Shown here: piece by piece, positions 32,449-41,354 of the stretch
How the letters are laid out: each line of letters opens with the position of its first letter
Numbering within the stretch: the stretch's first letter is position 1
From: Laceyella sacchari
GTDB lineage: Bacteria; Bacillota; Bacilli; Thermoactinomycetales; Thermoactinomycetaceae
Length of the DNA stretch: 56,890 bases
Direction of reading: 5' to 3'
Assembly (NCBI RefSeq): GCF_004343255.1
Contig: NZ_SMDD01000006.1
Location: forward strand, 1 to 56,890
Notes under the pieces: model-generated
Database searches by the model: none
What the model saw: only the letters and a program-made list of their open reading frames with translations
What the model was told of the DNA's origin: nothing
Made by a program: the position numbers and the translations under genes

Positions 32449-32907
32449 ATGGAAAAGGTATGCGTACTGACCACGAAATCGGAACAAATGACCCGGGCGC
32501 TGGCGGTTCGGCTGGCCGGATTGCTTCGCGCCGGTGATGTTTTGGCTTTGGAAGGGGACTTGGGCGCTGGAAAAACGGCGTTTGCCAAAGGGATCGCCGA
32601 AGGACTCGCTGTCCAGGAAGAGGTAGACAGCCCCACCTTCACGATCATTAAAGAGTATGAAGGCAAGCTTCCGCTTTATCATATGGATGTGTACCGTTTG
32701 GATGGCGTGGAAGAAATAGGGCTGGACGATTATTTTTACGGCGACGGCGTGTGTGTGGTCGAATGGGCTTCACGCGTGGAGCCTTGGTTGCCGGAAGAGA
32801 CGCTGTGGCTCAACTTCTCCGTCCGTGGCGATGGATCGAGGGAGATTGCTTGCTACTCCAGCCATGCGCGGTGGGAATCGGTCTGTAAGGAGTTGGGTGT
32901 TGAATGA
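32449..32907 (+). CDS. tsaE: tRNA t6A synthesis ATPase TsaE
   Basis: 152-residue P-loop ATPase needed to make N6-threonylcarbamoyl-adenosine at position 37 of ANN-decoding tRNAs, working with TsaB-TsaD. Walker A is LEGDLGAGKTAFAKG (about 35-49), and VDSPTFTIIKEYEG and HMDVYRL are family motifs. ATG 32449 is chosen; an in-frame TTG lies four codons upstream. It opens tsaE-tsaB-rimI-tsaD and overlaps tsaB by 4 bases. Confidence 0.95.
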   Translation: MEKVCVLTTKSEQMTRALAVRLAGLLRAGDVLALEGDLGAGKTAFAKGIAEGLAVQEEVDSPTFTIIKEYEGKLPLYHMDVYRLDGVEEIGLDDYFYGDGVCVVEWASRVEPWLPEETLWLNFSVRGDGSREIACYSSHARWESVCKELGVE

Positions 32908-33629
32908 AGTTATTGGCGATGGACACATCTACGTTGGTGTTGGGTGTGGCCGTTTACGATGCGGAATCGGATCGGGTATTGGGCGAAGTGATGACCAATC
33001 TGCATAAAAACCATTCGGTGCGCTTGATGCCTGCGGTGGATCGGTTGCTTGCTGATCTGGAGCTGTCGATTGAGGAGATTGGTGCGTTGGCGGTCACCGC
33101 CGGACCAGGCTCCTATACGGGAATTCGCATCGGCGTGACGACGGCGAAGACGATGGCTTGGGCGCGCCAGTTGCCGCTGTACAGCGAATCGAGCTTGACG
33201 GTGCTGGCGATGAATGGGTTGAACTATCCCGGTCTGGTGGTGCCGATGTTTGATGCGCGGAGGCAACGGGCATACACGGGCGTATACCGTGGGCAACGGG
33301 GAGTGCCGACCGAAGTCTTGCCCCAGCAAGTGATGGAAGTGAGCGCGTTATTGGACTGGTTGCGGGAGCGGGAAGAACCGGTTCTGTTCTTGGGAGATGA
33401 TGTGGCCAAGTTTCGTGAAAGCATCCGAGAGGCACTGGGTGAGCGAGCCGTGTGGGGCAATGCTGCGGATCACATTCCGCGTGCTGCGCAATTGGCGTGG
33501 TTGTGCGGACAGAAATGGAAGGCGCATCAACCGCCAGAGCACGCCGATTTTACGCCGAATTATTTGCAAATCACCGAAGCGGAAGCCAATTGGTTGAAAA
33601 AGAGGGGAAAGGCAGAGGCGAATGAGTGA
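32904..33629 (+). CDS. tsaB: tRNA threonylcarbamoyladenosine protein TsaB
   Basis: 241-residue inactive paralog of TsaD in the ASKHA fold that partners with TsaD and TsaE. It begins MKLLAMDTSTLVLGVAV and has TAGPGSYTGIRIGVTTAKTMAWA, the typical TsaB motif, but lacks the metal-binding histidines of TsaD. The start overlaps tsaE in ATGA and the end overlaps rimI by 8 bases, so the operon is tightly coupled. Confidence 0.95.
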   Translation: MKLLAMDTSTLVLGVAVYDAESDRVLGEVMTNLHKNHSVRLMPAVDRLLADLELSIEEIGALAVTAGPGSYTGIRIGVTTAKTMAWARQLPLYSESSLTVLAMNGLNYPGLVVPMFDARRQRAYTGVYRGQRGVPTEVLPQQVMEVSALLDWLREREEPVLFLGDDVAKFRESIREALGERAVWGNAADHIPRAAQLAWLCGQKWKAHQPPEHADFTPNYLQITEAEANWLKKRGKAEANE

Positions 33630-34122
33630 GAAACGTGAGGGGGCCGTCACTTTCCGGCCGATGGAGTTGTTGGATTTGACGCGCATCGCTGAAGTGGAAA
33701 ACCTCTCCTTTCCCACCCCTTGGCCCAGAAAAGCATTTTATAATGAGCTGGTGCTCAACCAGTTTGCCCACTATACGGTGGTATGTGTCGACGGGGAGAT
33801 TGTGGGTTATTGCGGGTTTTGGCTGATTTTGGATGAAGCGCACATCACCAATGTAGCCATCCATCCAGATTACCGTGGGCGGGGATTGGGAAAACGGCTG
33901 TTGCTTCACGTGATGCAGTTGGCGCGGGAGCTGGGGGCCACTTCCATGACATTGGAAGTACGGGTTTCCAACCATGTGGCCCAGGCGCTGTATGAACAGT
34001 TGGGTTTTGTCCGCTCAGGAGTGAGAAAAGCGTATTACACCGATAATAAAGAAGATGCCATAATCATGTGGGTGACATTGCATGAACAAGATGAACAATC
34101 AACCTCTCATATTGGGAATTGA
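33622..34122 (+). CDS. rimI: Ribosomal-protein-S18-alanine N-acetyltransferase
   Basis: 166-residue GNAT acetyltransferase. The acetyl-CoA loop is [18 protein letters not shown], with [15 protein letters not shown] and [16 protein letters not shown] as in RimI. RimI acetylates the N-terminal alanine of ribosomal protein S18; other substrates are possible for Gram-positive members. Overlaps tsaB by 8 bases and tsaD by 41 bases. Confidence 0.93.
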   Translation: MSEKREGAVTFRPMELLDLTRIAEVENLSFPTPWPRKAFYNELVLNQFAHYTVVCVDGEIVGYCGFWLILDEAHITNVAIHPDYRGRGLGKRLLLHVMQLARELGATSMTLEVRVSNHVAQALYEQLGFVRSGVRKAYYTDNKEDAIIMWVTLHEQDEQSTSHIGN

Positions 34123-35104
34123 AACAAGCTGTGACGAAACATCGGCTGCAGTGGTTCGCGGAGGAACCGAATGCCTGTCCAATGTGATTTCGTCGCAGAT
34201 GGATGTACACAAGAAATTTGGCGGGGTCGTGCCGGAGGTGGCTTCGCGTCGGCATGTTGAGCGCATCACCTTGATTATTCAGAAGGCCTTGGAAGAGGCG
34301 AAGGTGAAGATGGAGGAAATTGATGCAATTGCGGTGACGCAGGGCCCCGGATTGGTGGGTGCTTTGCTCATCGGTGTGACTGCCGCCAAAGCCCTGGCGT
34401 ATGCTACTGGGAAGCCACTCGTGCCGGTTCACCACATCGCGGGGCACATTTACGCCAATCATTTGGTGGAACCCCTCACCTTTCCGCTGGTTGCCCTTGT
34501 TGTATCGGGCGGGCATACGGAGCTGATCCACATGGATCGTCACAACCATTTCCGCCGTCTGGGCAAAACCCGGGATGACGCCGCTGGGGAAGCTTTTGAC
34601 AAAGTGGCTCGCCTCATGAAGTTGCCGTATCCGGGAGGTCCGCAGATTGACCGATTAGCGGCACAAGGAGAACCCACCTACGATTTGCCGCGGGCTTGGC
34701 TGGAGCCCGGGTCGTTTGATTTTAGCTTCAGCGGGTTGAAATCTGCGGTGATGAATTTGATGCACAATGCTAGCCAACGCGGAGAAGAGATTCGGTATGT
34801 TGATTTGGCGGCCAGTTTTCAGGAGGCGGCGCTAGACGTGTTGGTGGAGAAATCGATTCGCGCCGCAAAGGAAACCGGTGTAGAGCAATTGGTGTTGGCT
34901 GGTGGAGTATCGGCGAACAGCGCCTTGCGCATTCGCTTATTAGAACGATGCAAAGAAGAGGGCATCCGGCTGGCGATCCCGCCGTTGGAGTTGTGCACGG
35001 ACAACGCGGCGATGATTGCCGCGGCAGGAACATATCAGTTTTTGGACGGCGTGTTGGCTGATTTGGAGCTTAATGCGGATGCCAACTTACCATTAATAAA
35101 ATAA
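34082..35104 (+). CDS. tsaD: tRNA t6A transferase TsaD
   Basis: 340-residue ASKHA-fold enzyme that moves the threonylcarbamoyl group to A37 of tRNA with TsaB and TsaE. The metal site is HHIAGH at 117-122; [11 protein letters not shown] is the N-terminal signature, and SGLKSAVMN and [10 protein letters not shown] close the active site. Start ATG 34082 lies inside rimI; ATG 34091 is an alternative. In B. subtilis the gene (gcp) is followed by a DnaA-box cluster and ydiF, as here apart from the pxp insert. Confidence 0.96.
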   Translation: MNKMNNQPLILGIETSCDETSAAVVRGGTECLSNVISSQMDVHKKFGGVVPEVASRRHVERITLIIQKALEEAKVKMEEIDAIAVTQGPGLVGALLIGVTAAKALAYATGKPLVPVHHIAGHIYANHLVEPLTFPLVALVVSGGHTELIHMDRHNHFRRLGKTRDDAAGEAFDKVARLMKLPYPGGPQIDRLAAQGEPTYDLPRAWLEPGSFDFSFSGLKSAVMNLMHNASQRGEEIRYVDLAASFQEAALDVLVEKSIRAAKETGVEQLVLAGGVSANSALRIRLLERCKEEGIRLAIPPLELCTDNAAMIAAAGTYQFLDGVLADLELNADANLPLIK

Positions 35105-35124
35105 ACGCAAGGTAAGGGATGAGG

Positions 35125-35159
35125 AGAGTTACTGCCAGGGAGGGCGGTAACTCTTTTTG
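35125..35159 (+). terminator. Terminator of the tsa operon
   Basis: AGAGTTACTGCC pairs with GGCGGTAACTCT, followed by TTTTTG. Confidence 0.92.
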
Positions 35160-35168
35160 TGTATAAAT

Positions 35169-35250
35169 TGTGGATGAATTTGTGGATAACCAGTTGCTTG
35201 TATACTTCTTGTGATTAAGTTGTGAATAACTTGTGAATGATTGTGGGAAA
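35169..35250 (-). promoter_or_regulatory. DnaA-box cluster downstream of tsaD
   Basis: Six DnaA-box-like 9-mers in one direction, written on the + strand: TGTGGATGA (35169), TGTGGATAA (35181, perfect TTATCCACA on the minus strand), TGTGATTAA (35210), TGTGAATAA (35221), TGTGAATGA (35232) and TGTGGGAAA (35242). The last four are 10-11 bases apart, one helical turn. It lies in the non-coding gap between tsaD and the pxp operon. Confidence 0.82.
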
Positions 35251-35297
35251 TTTCGCTCGCATAACCTGTTGGAAGATCTTTGAGCTGAACAATTCAT

Positions 35298-35324
35298 TTG
35301 TCAAGTAAGTTAGTGTATTATAAA
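35298..35324 (+). promoter_or_regulatory. Candidate promoter of pxpBAC
   Basis: TTGTCA at 35298-35303, with TATAAA or TAAATA 15-17 bases on. The AT-rich context fits, but the -10 register is uncertain. Confidence 0.4.
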
Positions 35325-35363
35325 TAGAAAGAATATAACAATGATTTGGAATAGGAGACATCC

Positions 35364-36116
35364 ATGATGCATGTGCGCTTGCTGGGGGATCAAGGATTGC
35401 TCTTTGAGCTGGATGGGGAAGGCACCCGTCAACACCATGAGCAACTGGTTTATCTGTGCGAGATGTTGGAGCGGCAGAGACCTCCGGGGATTGTGGAATG
35501 GATTCCCGGCTTTGCCGGGGTGGCGGTGGTGTATGATCCTTTGCGCACTTCAGCCAAGGCAGTGGAGAGATGGATGCGGCGTCAGGCTGCTAAGTGGCGG
35601 CCTGACAAGGAGCAGGTAGCCCGGCGGGTGGTGGAGATTCCTGTCGCTTATGGAGGAGAATGGGGTCCAGATCTGGCTGATGTGGCCAGGTTGAATCACC
35701 TGAGTGAGGACGAGGTGATCCGGCTCCACACGGCGCCGACCTATTGGGTGCAGATGATCGGGTTTGTTCCGGGATTTGCATACTTGGGAGGCATGTCTGC
35801 CCGCATCGCTACACCGCGGCTGGCTACGCCCAGACCCCGCATCGAGGCAGGAGCGGTCGGAATCGCAGGAAGGCAGACCGGAATTTATCCGCTGGCGACT
35901 CCCGGGGGATGGCGAATCATCGGCCGGACCCCCTTAACGCTTTTTCAACCGAACAGTGCCGCTCCCAGTCTGCTGAAGATGGGGGACTACCTCCGCTTTC
36001 GGCCTTGTGGGCCGGAGGAATTCTGTGCGCTTCAAGAGGCTAGCCAAGCTGGGATCCCGCCGGTAAAGGTGAGTTGGGAGCATGGAGGGGGGATGTCTGG
36101 TGAAGGGAAGCATTGA
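35364..36116 (+). CDS. pxpB: 5-oxoprolinase subunit B (KipI family)
   Basis: 250-residue subunit of the ATP-dependent 5-oxoprolinase PxpABC, which opens 5-oxoproline to glutamate. The AHS1-type fold is recognisable from MIGFVPGFAYLGGM and the PRLATPRPRIEAGAVGIAG strand-loop. B. subtilis KipI has also been described as an inhibitor of KinA, so a sporulation link is possible. An in-frame ATG directly follows the first. The pxpA start lies within its last codons. Confidence 0.93.
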   Translation: MMHVRLLGDQGLLFELDGEGTRQHHEQLVYLCEMLERQRPPGIVEWIPGFAGVAVVYDPLRTSAKAVERWMRRQAAKWRPDKEQVARRVVEIPVAYGGEWGPDLADVARLNHLSEDEVIRLHTAPTYWVQMIGFVPGFAYLGGMSARIATPRLATPRPRIEAGAVGIAGRQTGIYPLATPGGWRIIGRTPLTLFQPNSAAPSLLKMGDYLRFRPCGPEEFCALQEASQAGIPPVKVSWEHGGGMSGEGKH

Positions 36117-36870
36117 TATAAATGTAGACTTGGGAGAGGGGTTTGGTCGGTATCGGCTGGGAGAGGATGAGGCGTTGTTGCCATGGGTCACGTCTGCCAA
36201 TATTGCCTGTGGTTACCATGCGGGTGATCCGCAAGTCATGGGGCGGGCAGTCGCACTGGCCAAAAGGCACAAAGTGGCGGTGGGGGCACATCCAGGGTTG
36301 CCTGACTTGCTTGGTTTTGGGCGGCGGGAGATGCGTGTGAGTGCTTCCGATGTCTATCATATGACGGTGTACCAAGTGGGCGCGTTGCTGGCGTTTACTC
36401 GCGCGCATCAGGTTCGTTTGCATCATGTCAAGCCGCACGGAGCGCTGTACAACATGGCAGAGCGGGAACCTGCATTGGCGGAGGCATTGGCGCAGGCGGT
36501 CGTTGACGTTGATCCTACTCTGGTCTTGTATGCTTTGGCAGGGGGGTTGTTGGCGAAAGCCGGACGGGAACAAGGGCTGGTTGTTGCTGAAGAAGTGTTT
36601 GCTGATCGCACTTACCAAGCTGATGGGAAGTTGACACCCCGCACTAATCCGCAGGCGGTGATTACTGACCCGGCGGAAGCGGTGGCACAGGTTCTCACCA
36701 TGATAAAGGAAGGGGTGGTGGAAACGCTAGATGGCGGCAAACACCCCATCCAAGCGGACACGGTTTGCCTGCATGGGGATCATCCGCATGCACCTGCATT
36801 GGCTCAGGCGTTGCGCCGACGATTGCAAGCGGAGGGCATCACTGTCAGGCCGGTGGGGAAAGGCCGATGA
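36100..36870 (+). CDS. pxpA: 5-oxoprolinase subunit A (LamB/YcsF family)
   Basis: 256-residue subunit with the LamB/YcsF fold. Typical motifs are DINVDLGEGFGRY, VTSANIACGYHAGDP, VGAHPGLPDLLGFGRR, VKPHGALYN and CLHGDHPHA, rich in metal-type H and D residues. GTG 36100 follows GGAGGGGGG by seven bases and gives the family N-terminus; ATG 36082 would add six residues. Its stop overlaps pxpC in ATGA. Confidence 0.94.
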   Translation: MKGSIDINVDLGEGFGRYRLGEDEALLPWVTSANIACGYHAGDPQVMGRAVALAKRHKVAVGAHPGLPDLLGFGRREMRVSASDVYHMTVYQVGALLAFTRAHQVRLHHVKPHGALYNMAEREPALAEALAQAVVDVDPTLVLYALAGGLLAKAGREQGLVVAEEVFADRTYQADGKLTPRTNPQAVITDPAEAVAQVLTMIKEGVVETLDGGKHPIQADTVCLHGDHPHAPALAQALRRRLQAEGITVRPVGKGR

Positions 36871-37811
36871 TTCGCGTGCTGTCCCCCGGGTTGCTGACAA
36901 CGGTGCAAGATCTCGGCCGCCCAGGATTTCAGCGGTTTGGCGTGAGTGTCGGCGGGGCGCTGGATGCGGTGGCTCTTCAGCTAGGGAATATTCTGGTCGG
37001 GAATACACCGGAAGCGGCGGGATTGGAAATGACGCTACAAGGTCCGGTACTTGAGGCGGAAACCGATCTTTTGATCGCTATCACTGGTTCCGACTTGGGG
37101 GCGCGACTCGCGGGTAAGCCAGTGCCGTTGTGGAAGAGTTTGTGGTGGCGCAAGGGAGAGCAGTTAACAGTGCGGGGGAAACCCCTTGGTGCGCGCGCAT
37201 ACTTATCAGTGGCCGGGGGAGTGGATGTGCCCAGCCTGTTGGGGAGCCGATCCACTTATCTCACTGCCGGAATGGGGGGATGGCGGGGACGGCCTCTGCG
37301 CCGGGGTGATCGATTGCCAATCGGTTCTTTTCGTGGCCAGGTGGCCAAAGAAGGACGACTGTTGCCCCCTTCATGCCGACCTGTTTACCGGCAAGGCGCT
37401 CCGATCCGGGTGATTCTGGGCCCACATCAAGATGCATTCACAACGGAGGCCTTGGAGGCTTTTTTCAATACTCCCTACACGGTGACCCCACAAATGAATC
37501 GGATGGGGGTTAAGCTGGACGGTGTTCCATTGACCCATGAGAAAGGCGCAGACATCTTGTCTGGCGCGGTGACCTGCGGTTCCATTCAAGTCCCCGCCGA
37601 CGGTCAGCCCATCCTTTTGCTGGCCGAACGGCAAACCACAGGGGGATATGCACAGATCGCTACTGTGAGTACAGTCGATCTCCCTCAGATTGCCCAAGCG
37701 TTGCCGGGTGACCGTTTGCGCTTTCAACCCGTCACCTTGGACGAAGCGCAACGATGCCTGCGGAGACAACGTCAATTTCTGCGATTACTCCGGGTGCATG
37801 CGGGGTTATAA
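36867..37811 (+). CDS. pxpC: 5-oxoprolinase subunit C (biotin-dependent carboxylase-like)
   Basis: 314-residue subunit of the AHS2/KipA family. It begins MIRVLSPGLLTTVQDLGRPGF with the family motif TVQDLGRPG, then GALDAVALQLGN and, further on, NRMGVKLDG and LSGAVTCGSIQVPADGQPI. Start ATG 36867 overlaps the pxpA stop by 4 bases; longer frames upstream run inside pxpA. The order B-A-C is common in Bacilli. Confidence 0.94.
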   Translation: MIRVLSPGLLTTVQDLGRPGFQRFGVSVGGALDAVALQLGNILVGNTPEAAGLEMTLQGPVLEAETDLLIAITGSDLGARLAGKPVPLWKSLWWRKGEQLTVRGKPLGARAYLSVAGGVDVPSLLGSRSTYLTAGMGGWRGRPLRRGDRLPIGSFRGQVAKEGRLLPPSCRPVYRQGAPIRVILGPHQDAFTTEALEAFFNTPYTVTPQMNRMGVKLDGVPLTHEKGADILSGAVTCGSIQVPADGQPILLLAERQTTGGYAQIATVSTVDLPQIAQALPGDRLRFQPVTLDEAQRCLRRQRQFLRLLRVHAGL

Positions 37812-37816
37812 ACCAT

Positions 37817-37845
37817 GGAGCGGATGTTACTTAGACACCCGCTCC
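37817..37845. terminator. Hairpin between convergent pxpC and ABC-F genes
   Basis: GGAGCGGATGT pairs with ACACCCGCTCC with one mismatch. It lacks a T-run, so it may only protect message ends. Confidence 0.35.
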
Positions 37846-37862
37846 TATCAGGGAATTGGTGA

Positions 37863-39782
37863 TTACTCCGCCCATTCCGCCCATTCATCGGTCTTTTGTT
37901 CCAAGTCTGCTTCCAGCGAACGCAATTCATTTTGTAAAGAGGCGCTCTGCTCCGGATCGCTGAACACTTCCGGCTTGCACAGCTCGTTGTGAATGGCGGC
38001 GATTTTGCTTTCCAGTTCTGCGATCTCTTTCTCCAACTGGTCGATCATTTGTTGTCGTTTCTTGCGCTGGCGTTTTTCTTCTTTCTCACGTTGACGGTAA
38101 GCTTCTGCTTGTTTGGCCTTTGCGTCGTCATCCGCTTTGGTGGCAGGCTGTTCTTTTTTCTCCAATGCTTCTAACGCCTTTTTTTCAAGATAGCGTTCAT
38201 AATCTCCCACATAATCTTTTATCCCGTCCGGGGTCAATTCCCAGATCCTCGTCGCCAGGCGATTGATGAAGTACCGGTCGTGGGAGACGAACAACAGAGT
38301 GCCCGGATAATCTTCCAGCGCTTCTTCCAACCGTTCTTTGCTTACCATGTCCAAGTGGTTGGTAGGCTCGTCCATCAACAGGAAATTGGCTTGGTTTAAC
38401 AGGCGTTTGCACAGGGAAAGACGGGCTTTTTCGCCGCCGCTTAACGCTCCAACTTGTTTGAACACATCATCGCCGCTGAACAAAAATTGCCCTAGATAAG
38501 AGCGGATGGTGGTCTGATCCAAGTTGGGGTAATCATCCCACAGCTCGTCAATGACTTGCTTGTCGGGGTGCAATTCTTTCTGTTCCTGATCATAATAATC
38601 CAACTCCACTTGCACGCCCCATTTCAGGTTGCCTGCAAGGGGTTGAAGCTTGCCTGCGATGGTTTTTAAGAGGGTGGATTTGCCCATTCCGTTGGGGCCG
38701 AGCAAGGCGATGTGCTCACCGCGCTCGATCTGGAAAGAAAGCCCGCTCATAAGCGGTTGGTCGTAGCCGATAGTCAAATCGGTGGCCGCTAGGACTTCTT
38801 TGCCGCTTGTCACGGCGGTTTCAAAGCGGATGGCTGCTTCTCGTCGCTGGTCTGCGGGTCGTTCAAGTCGTTCGATCTTTTCCAACGCTTTGCGTCGGCT
38901 TTGTGCCCGCTTGGTGGTGGAGGCGCGGGCGATATTCTTTTGAATAAACTCCTCCATCTTTTTAATCTCAGCTTGTTGGCTTTCATACCGTTTGAGATCA
39001 TGTAGCCGTTTTTCCTCTTTTAATTGTACGTACTTGGTGTAATTGCCGACATAGCGGGTGAGGTGGTGATGTTCCAGCTCATAGATCACAGTGACCAACC
39101 GGTCGAGGAAATACCGATCGTGCGAAACGATGAGGAGCGAACCGCTATAGTTGCTCAATGTTTGTTCCAACCAAGCGACTGCCTGCATATCCAGGTAGTT
39201 GGTCGGCTCGTCCAAAATCAACAGATCGGGTTCTTCCAACAACATTTTAGCCAGAGCCATGCGGGTTTTTTGTCCTCCGCTCAGTTCATTGACCCGAGTT
39301 CGCTTCCAATCGAAATCACCCAATCCCAATCCGTGCAAGGCCCCACGAATGCGGGCTTCAAACGCATAGCCGCCTTTCTCTTCAAAGGTTTCTTGCAATT
39401 TGGCGTAACGCTCGGTGATTTTTTGATAAAGGTCAGCGTCGGAATAAACCTGTTCTAGGCCCATTTCGTGTTCAAGGGAGCGCATTTCCTTCTCCAGATC
39501 TAACAGATCGGCAAAGACGGATAAAAGCTCGTTCCAGATCGTTTCCTCTGAGGAGAAGCCAGTGTTTTGCGCAAGATAGCCCAAGCGCGTTTTTTTGGAC
39601 ATCTGGATTTCCCCGTGATCAGGGGCGGTTTCACCGATGATGATTTTGAGCAACGTGGATTTGCCCGCACCGTTGGGTCCGATCAGCCCAATCCGTTCAT
39701 GCTCGTTTACCTGTATGTGGACATCTTCGAGCACTGTGGTTCCGCCGTAAGATTTATGGATATGTTTTGCTTGCAATAGCAT
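37863..39782 (-). CDS. ABC-F family ATPase (YdiF type)
   Basis: 639 residues with two ABC domains and no membrane part. Walker A: IGPNGAGKSTLLK near 35-47 and LGPNGMGKSTLLK; signatures LSGGQKTRM and LSGGEKARL; Walker B LILDEPTNYLD and LLMDEPTNHLD. Between them is the Arm/linker with basic residues (about 235-300), and a C-terminal coiled coil rich in K, E and Q. ABC-F proteins act on the ribosome during translation. Start at 39782 after GAGGTGAC is preferred to the in-frame ATG 39803. Convergent with the pxp operon. Confidence 0.94.
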   Translation of the reverse strand: MLLQAKHIHKSYGGTTVLEDVHIQVNEHERIGLIGPNGAGKSTLLKIIIGETAPDHGEIQMSKKTRLGYLAQNTGFSSEETIWNELLSVFADLLDLEKEMRSLEHEMGLEQVYSDADLYQKITERYAKLQETFEEKGGYAFEARIRGALHGLGLGDFDWKRTRVNELSGGQKTRMALAKMLLEEPDLLILDEPTNYLDMQAVAWLEQTLSNYSGSLLIVSHDRYFLDRLVTVIYELEHHHLTRYVGNYTKYVQLKEEKRLHDLKRYESQQAEIKKMEEFIQKNIARASTTKRAQSRRKALEKIERLERPADQRREAAIRFETAVTSGKEVLAATDLTIGYDQPLMSGLSFQIERGEHIALLGPNGMGKSTLLKTIAGKLQPLAGNLKWGVQVELDYYDQEQKELHPDKQVIDELWDDYPNLDQTTIRSYLGQFLFSGDDVFKQVGALSGGEKARLSLCKRLLNQANFLLMDEPTNHLDMVSKERLEEALEDYPGTLLFVSHDRYFINRLATRIWELTPDGIKDYVGDYERYLEKKALEALEKKEQPATKADDDAKAKQAEAYRQREKEEKRQRKKRQQMIDQLEKEIAELESKIAAIHNELCKPEVFSDPEQSASLQNELRSLEADLEQKTDEWAEWAE

Positions 39783-39939
39783 GATGTCACCTCGTTCATT
39801 CATTCACTACCCAGTGTAATAAAGACGCGGAACGAGAGCAAACGTGCTCGCTGGCGGAAGCGTGAGTGTCAGATAACAAGAAAAAATGTTTTCTGGTAAA
39901 ATAATGAGGATTAACATAAAATTGAAGGATGAAGCTCTC

Positions 39940-40515
39940 ATGTCCAACAAAGAAACGTTGCGCAAGCGACAACTGGAGCTCAGGAACCAGCTTGCTCCCG
40001 AATATATGAAAGAAAGTTCAGAACGCATCTGCCAGCGTTTGATCGAGCATCCCGTGTTTCAACAGTCTACCATGATTGGTTTTTACATGCCATTTCGAAA
40101 TGAAGTGGATGTGCGGATGTCGATGGAAACCGCGCTTCAGCAAGGCAAACGAGTGGCCTTGCCGAAAGTGATCAGGGAAACTCGTGGGATGAGTTGGTAT
40201 GAAGTCAGCAGTTTGCAGGAGTGTGTAGTAGGGGCTTATGGCATTTTGGAACCGCCGGCAATTTCGGAACGGCAGGTAGCAGACACAAGGCTGGAAGCGG
40301 TCATTGTGCCTGGAGTCGCCTTTGATCTCGCCGGGTATCGACTGGGTTATGGAGGGGGGTATTATGATCGGTTGTTCGAGCGGCAAGCCAAGGCTTGGCG
40401 CATCGGTGTCGCTTATGAAGAGCAGATTGTGCCAACCGTTTATCCTGAACCTCATGATCAACCATTGCACCTGCTGATCAGTTCCGAGAGGGAGATGTCA
40501 TTTGCGCGGGCCTGA
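39940..40515 (+). CDS. 5-formyltetrahydrofolate cyclo-ligase
   Basis: 191 residues. Converts 5-formyl-THF to 5,10-methenyl-THF with ATP. Motifs: RKRQLELRNQL at the start, FYMPFRNEVD, IVPGVAFDLAGYRLGYGGGYYDRL (substrate and phosphate loop) near the C-terminus. ATG 39940 follows GAAGGATGAAG and gives the typical length; upstream in-frame ATGs overlap the divergent promoter region. Confidence 0.94.
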   Translation: MSNKETLRKRQLELRNQLAPEYMKESSERICQRLIEHPVFQQSTMIGFYMPFRNEVDVRMSMETALQQGKRVALPKVIRETRGMSWYEVSSLQECVVGAYGILEPPAISERQVADTRLEAVIVPGVAFDLAGYRLGYGGGYYDRLFERQAKAWRIGVAYEEQIVPTVYPEPHDQPLHLLISSEREMSFARA

Positions 40516-40614
40516 TCCGTTGGTACGGAAGAGAAGCTCCGCCAAAATGGCGAAATGAAAAAACGGGGCCATGTATGCCATGAGTGATTGTGTTATATTG
40601 GACATGCACATTTC

Positions 40615-40632
40615 TTGTTCGGAAATTCACAT
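40615..40632. promoter_or_regulatory. Degenerate Rex operator candidate
   Basis: TTGTTCGGAAATTCACAT keeps the outer TTGT and the TTCACA half of the Rex consensus TTGTGAAATATTTCACAA, but the left half is poor. It lies 24 bases before rex. Confidence 0.3.
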
Positions 40633-40655
40633 ATCTGGAGGTGTGGGGAAACAAC

Positions 40656-41321
40656 ATGGCTGAACAAAAGATCCCTCAGGTGACAGCCAAACGTTTGCCT
40701 TTGTATTACCGTTACTTGGAGAAATTACACGCGATCGGCAAGCAGCGCGTCTCTTCTTCCGATTTGAGTGATGCGCTACAGATCGACCCGGCGACGATTC
40801 GCCGCGACTTTTCGTATCTCGGTGAACTGGGAAAAAAAGGATATGGCTATAATGTAACTTATTTGCTCCAGTTTTTGCGCGATTTTCTGAAGCAGGACGA
40901 GGTGACCAACGTTGTTTTGATCGGTGTGGGTAACCTGGGGACGGCCTTGTTGCGGTATAATTTTTACCGTAGTCACAATACCAAACTTGTGGCTGGGTTT
41001 GATCAGGACCCGCGCAAAGTGGGTACAGACATCGATGGCATCCCCGTCTACTCGATGGATCGGCTCAAAGAAGTGATCGCCTTGCATCATGTGGAAGTGG
41101 CGATTTTGACGGTACCTGTCAATGTGGCCCAAGCGACGGCAGACTTCTTGTTTGAAGCGGGCATTCGCGGCATTCTCAACTTCACGCCGGCTCGGTTGAC
41201 TGCCCCGCCCACTGTCCGGATTCACAATATCGATTTGACGATTGAGCTGCAAACCTTGATTTATTTCCTGAAAAACTTTCCGGATGAGGAGAACGTTGAG
41301 GTATCTGATGAAAAGGAGTAA
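40656..41321 (+). CDS. rex: Redox-sensing transcriptional repressor Rex
   Basis: 221-residue repressor that senses the NADH/NAD+ ratio and controls fermentation and respiration genes. An N-terminal winged helix ([33 protein letters not shown]) is followed by a Rossmann domain ([15 protein letters not shown]) and a domain-swapped C-terminal helix. ATG 40656 after CTGGAGGTG is chosen; the in-frame ATG 40584 is not. Rex-tatC order is as in B. subtilis, without the tatA gene. Confidence 0.96.
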   Translation: MAEQKIPQVTAKRLPLYYRYLEKLHAIGKQRVSSSDLSDALQIDPATIRRDFSYLGELGKKGYGYNVTYLLQFLRDFLKQDEVTNVVLIGVGNLGTALLRYNFYRSHNTKLVAGFDQDPRKVGTDIDGIPVYSMDRLKEVIALHHVEVAILTVPVNVAQATADFLFEAGIRGILNFTPARLTAPPTVRIHNIDLTIELQTLIYFLKNFPDEENVEVSDEKE

Positions 41322-41354
41322 CCCGTAATTTAATGTCAAGGGAGTCGTCTTGAA

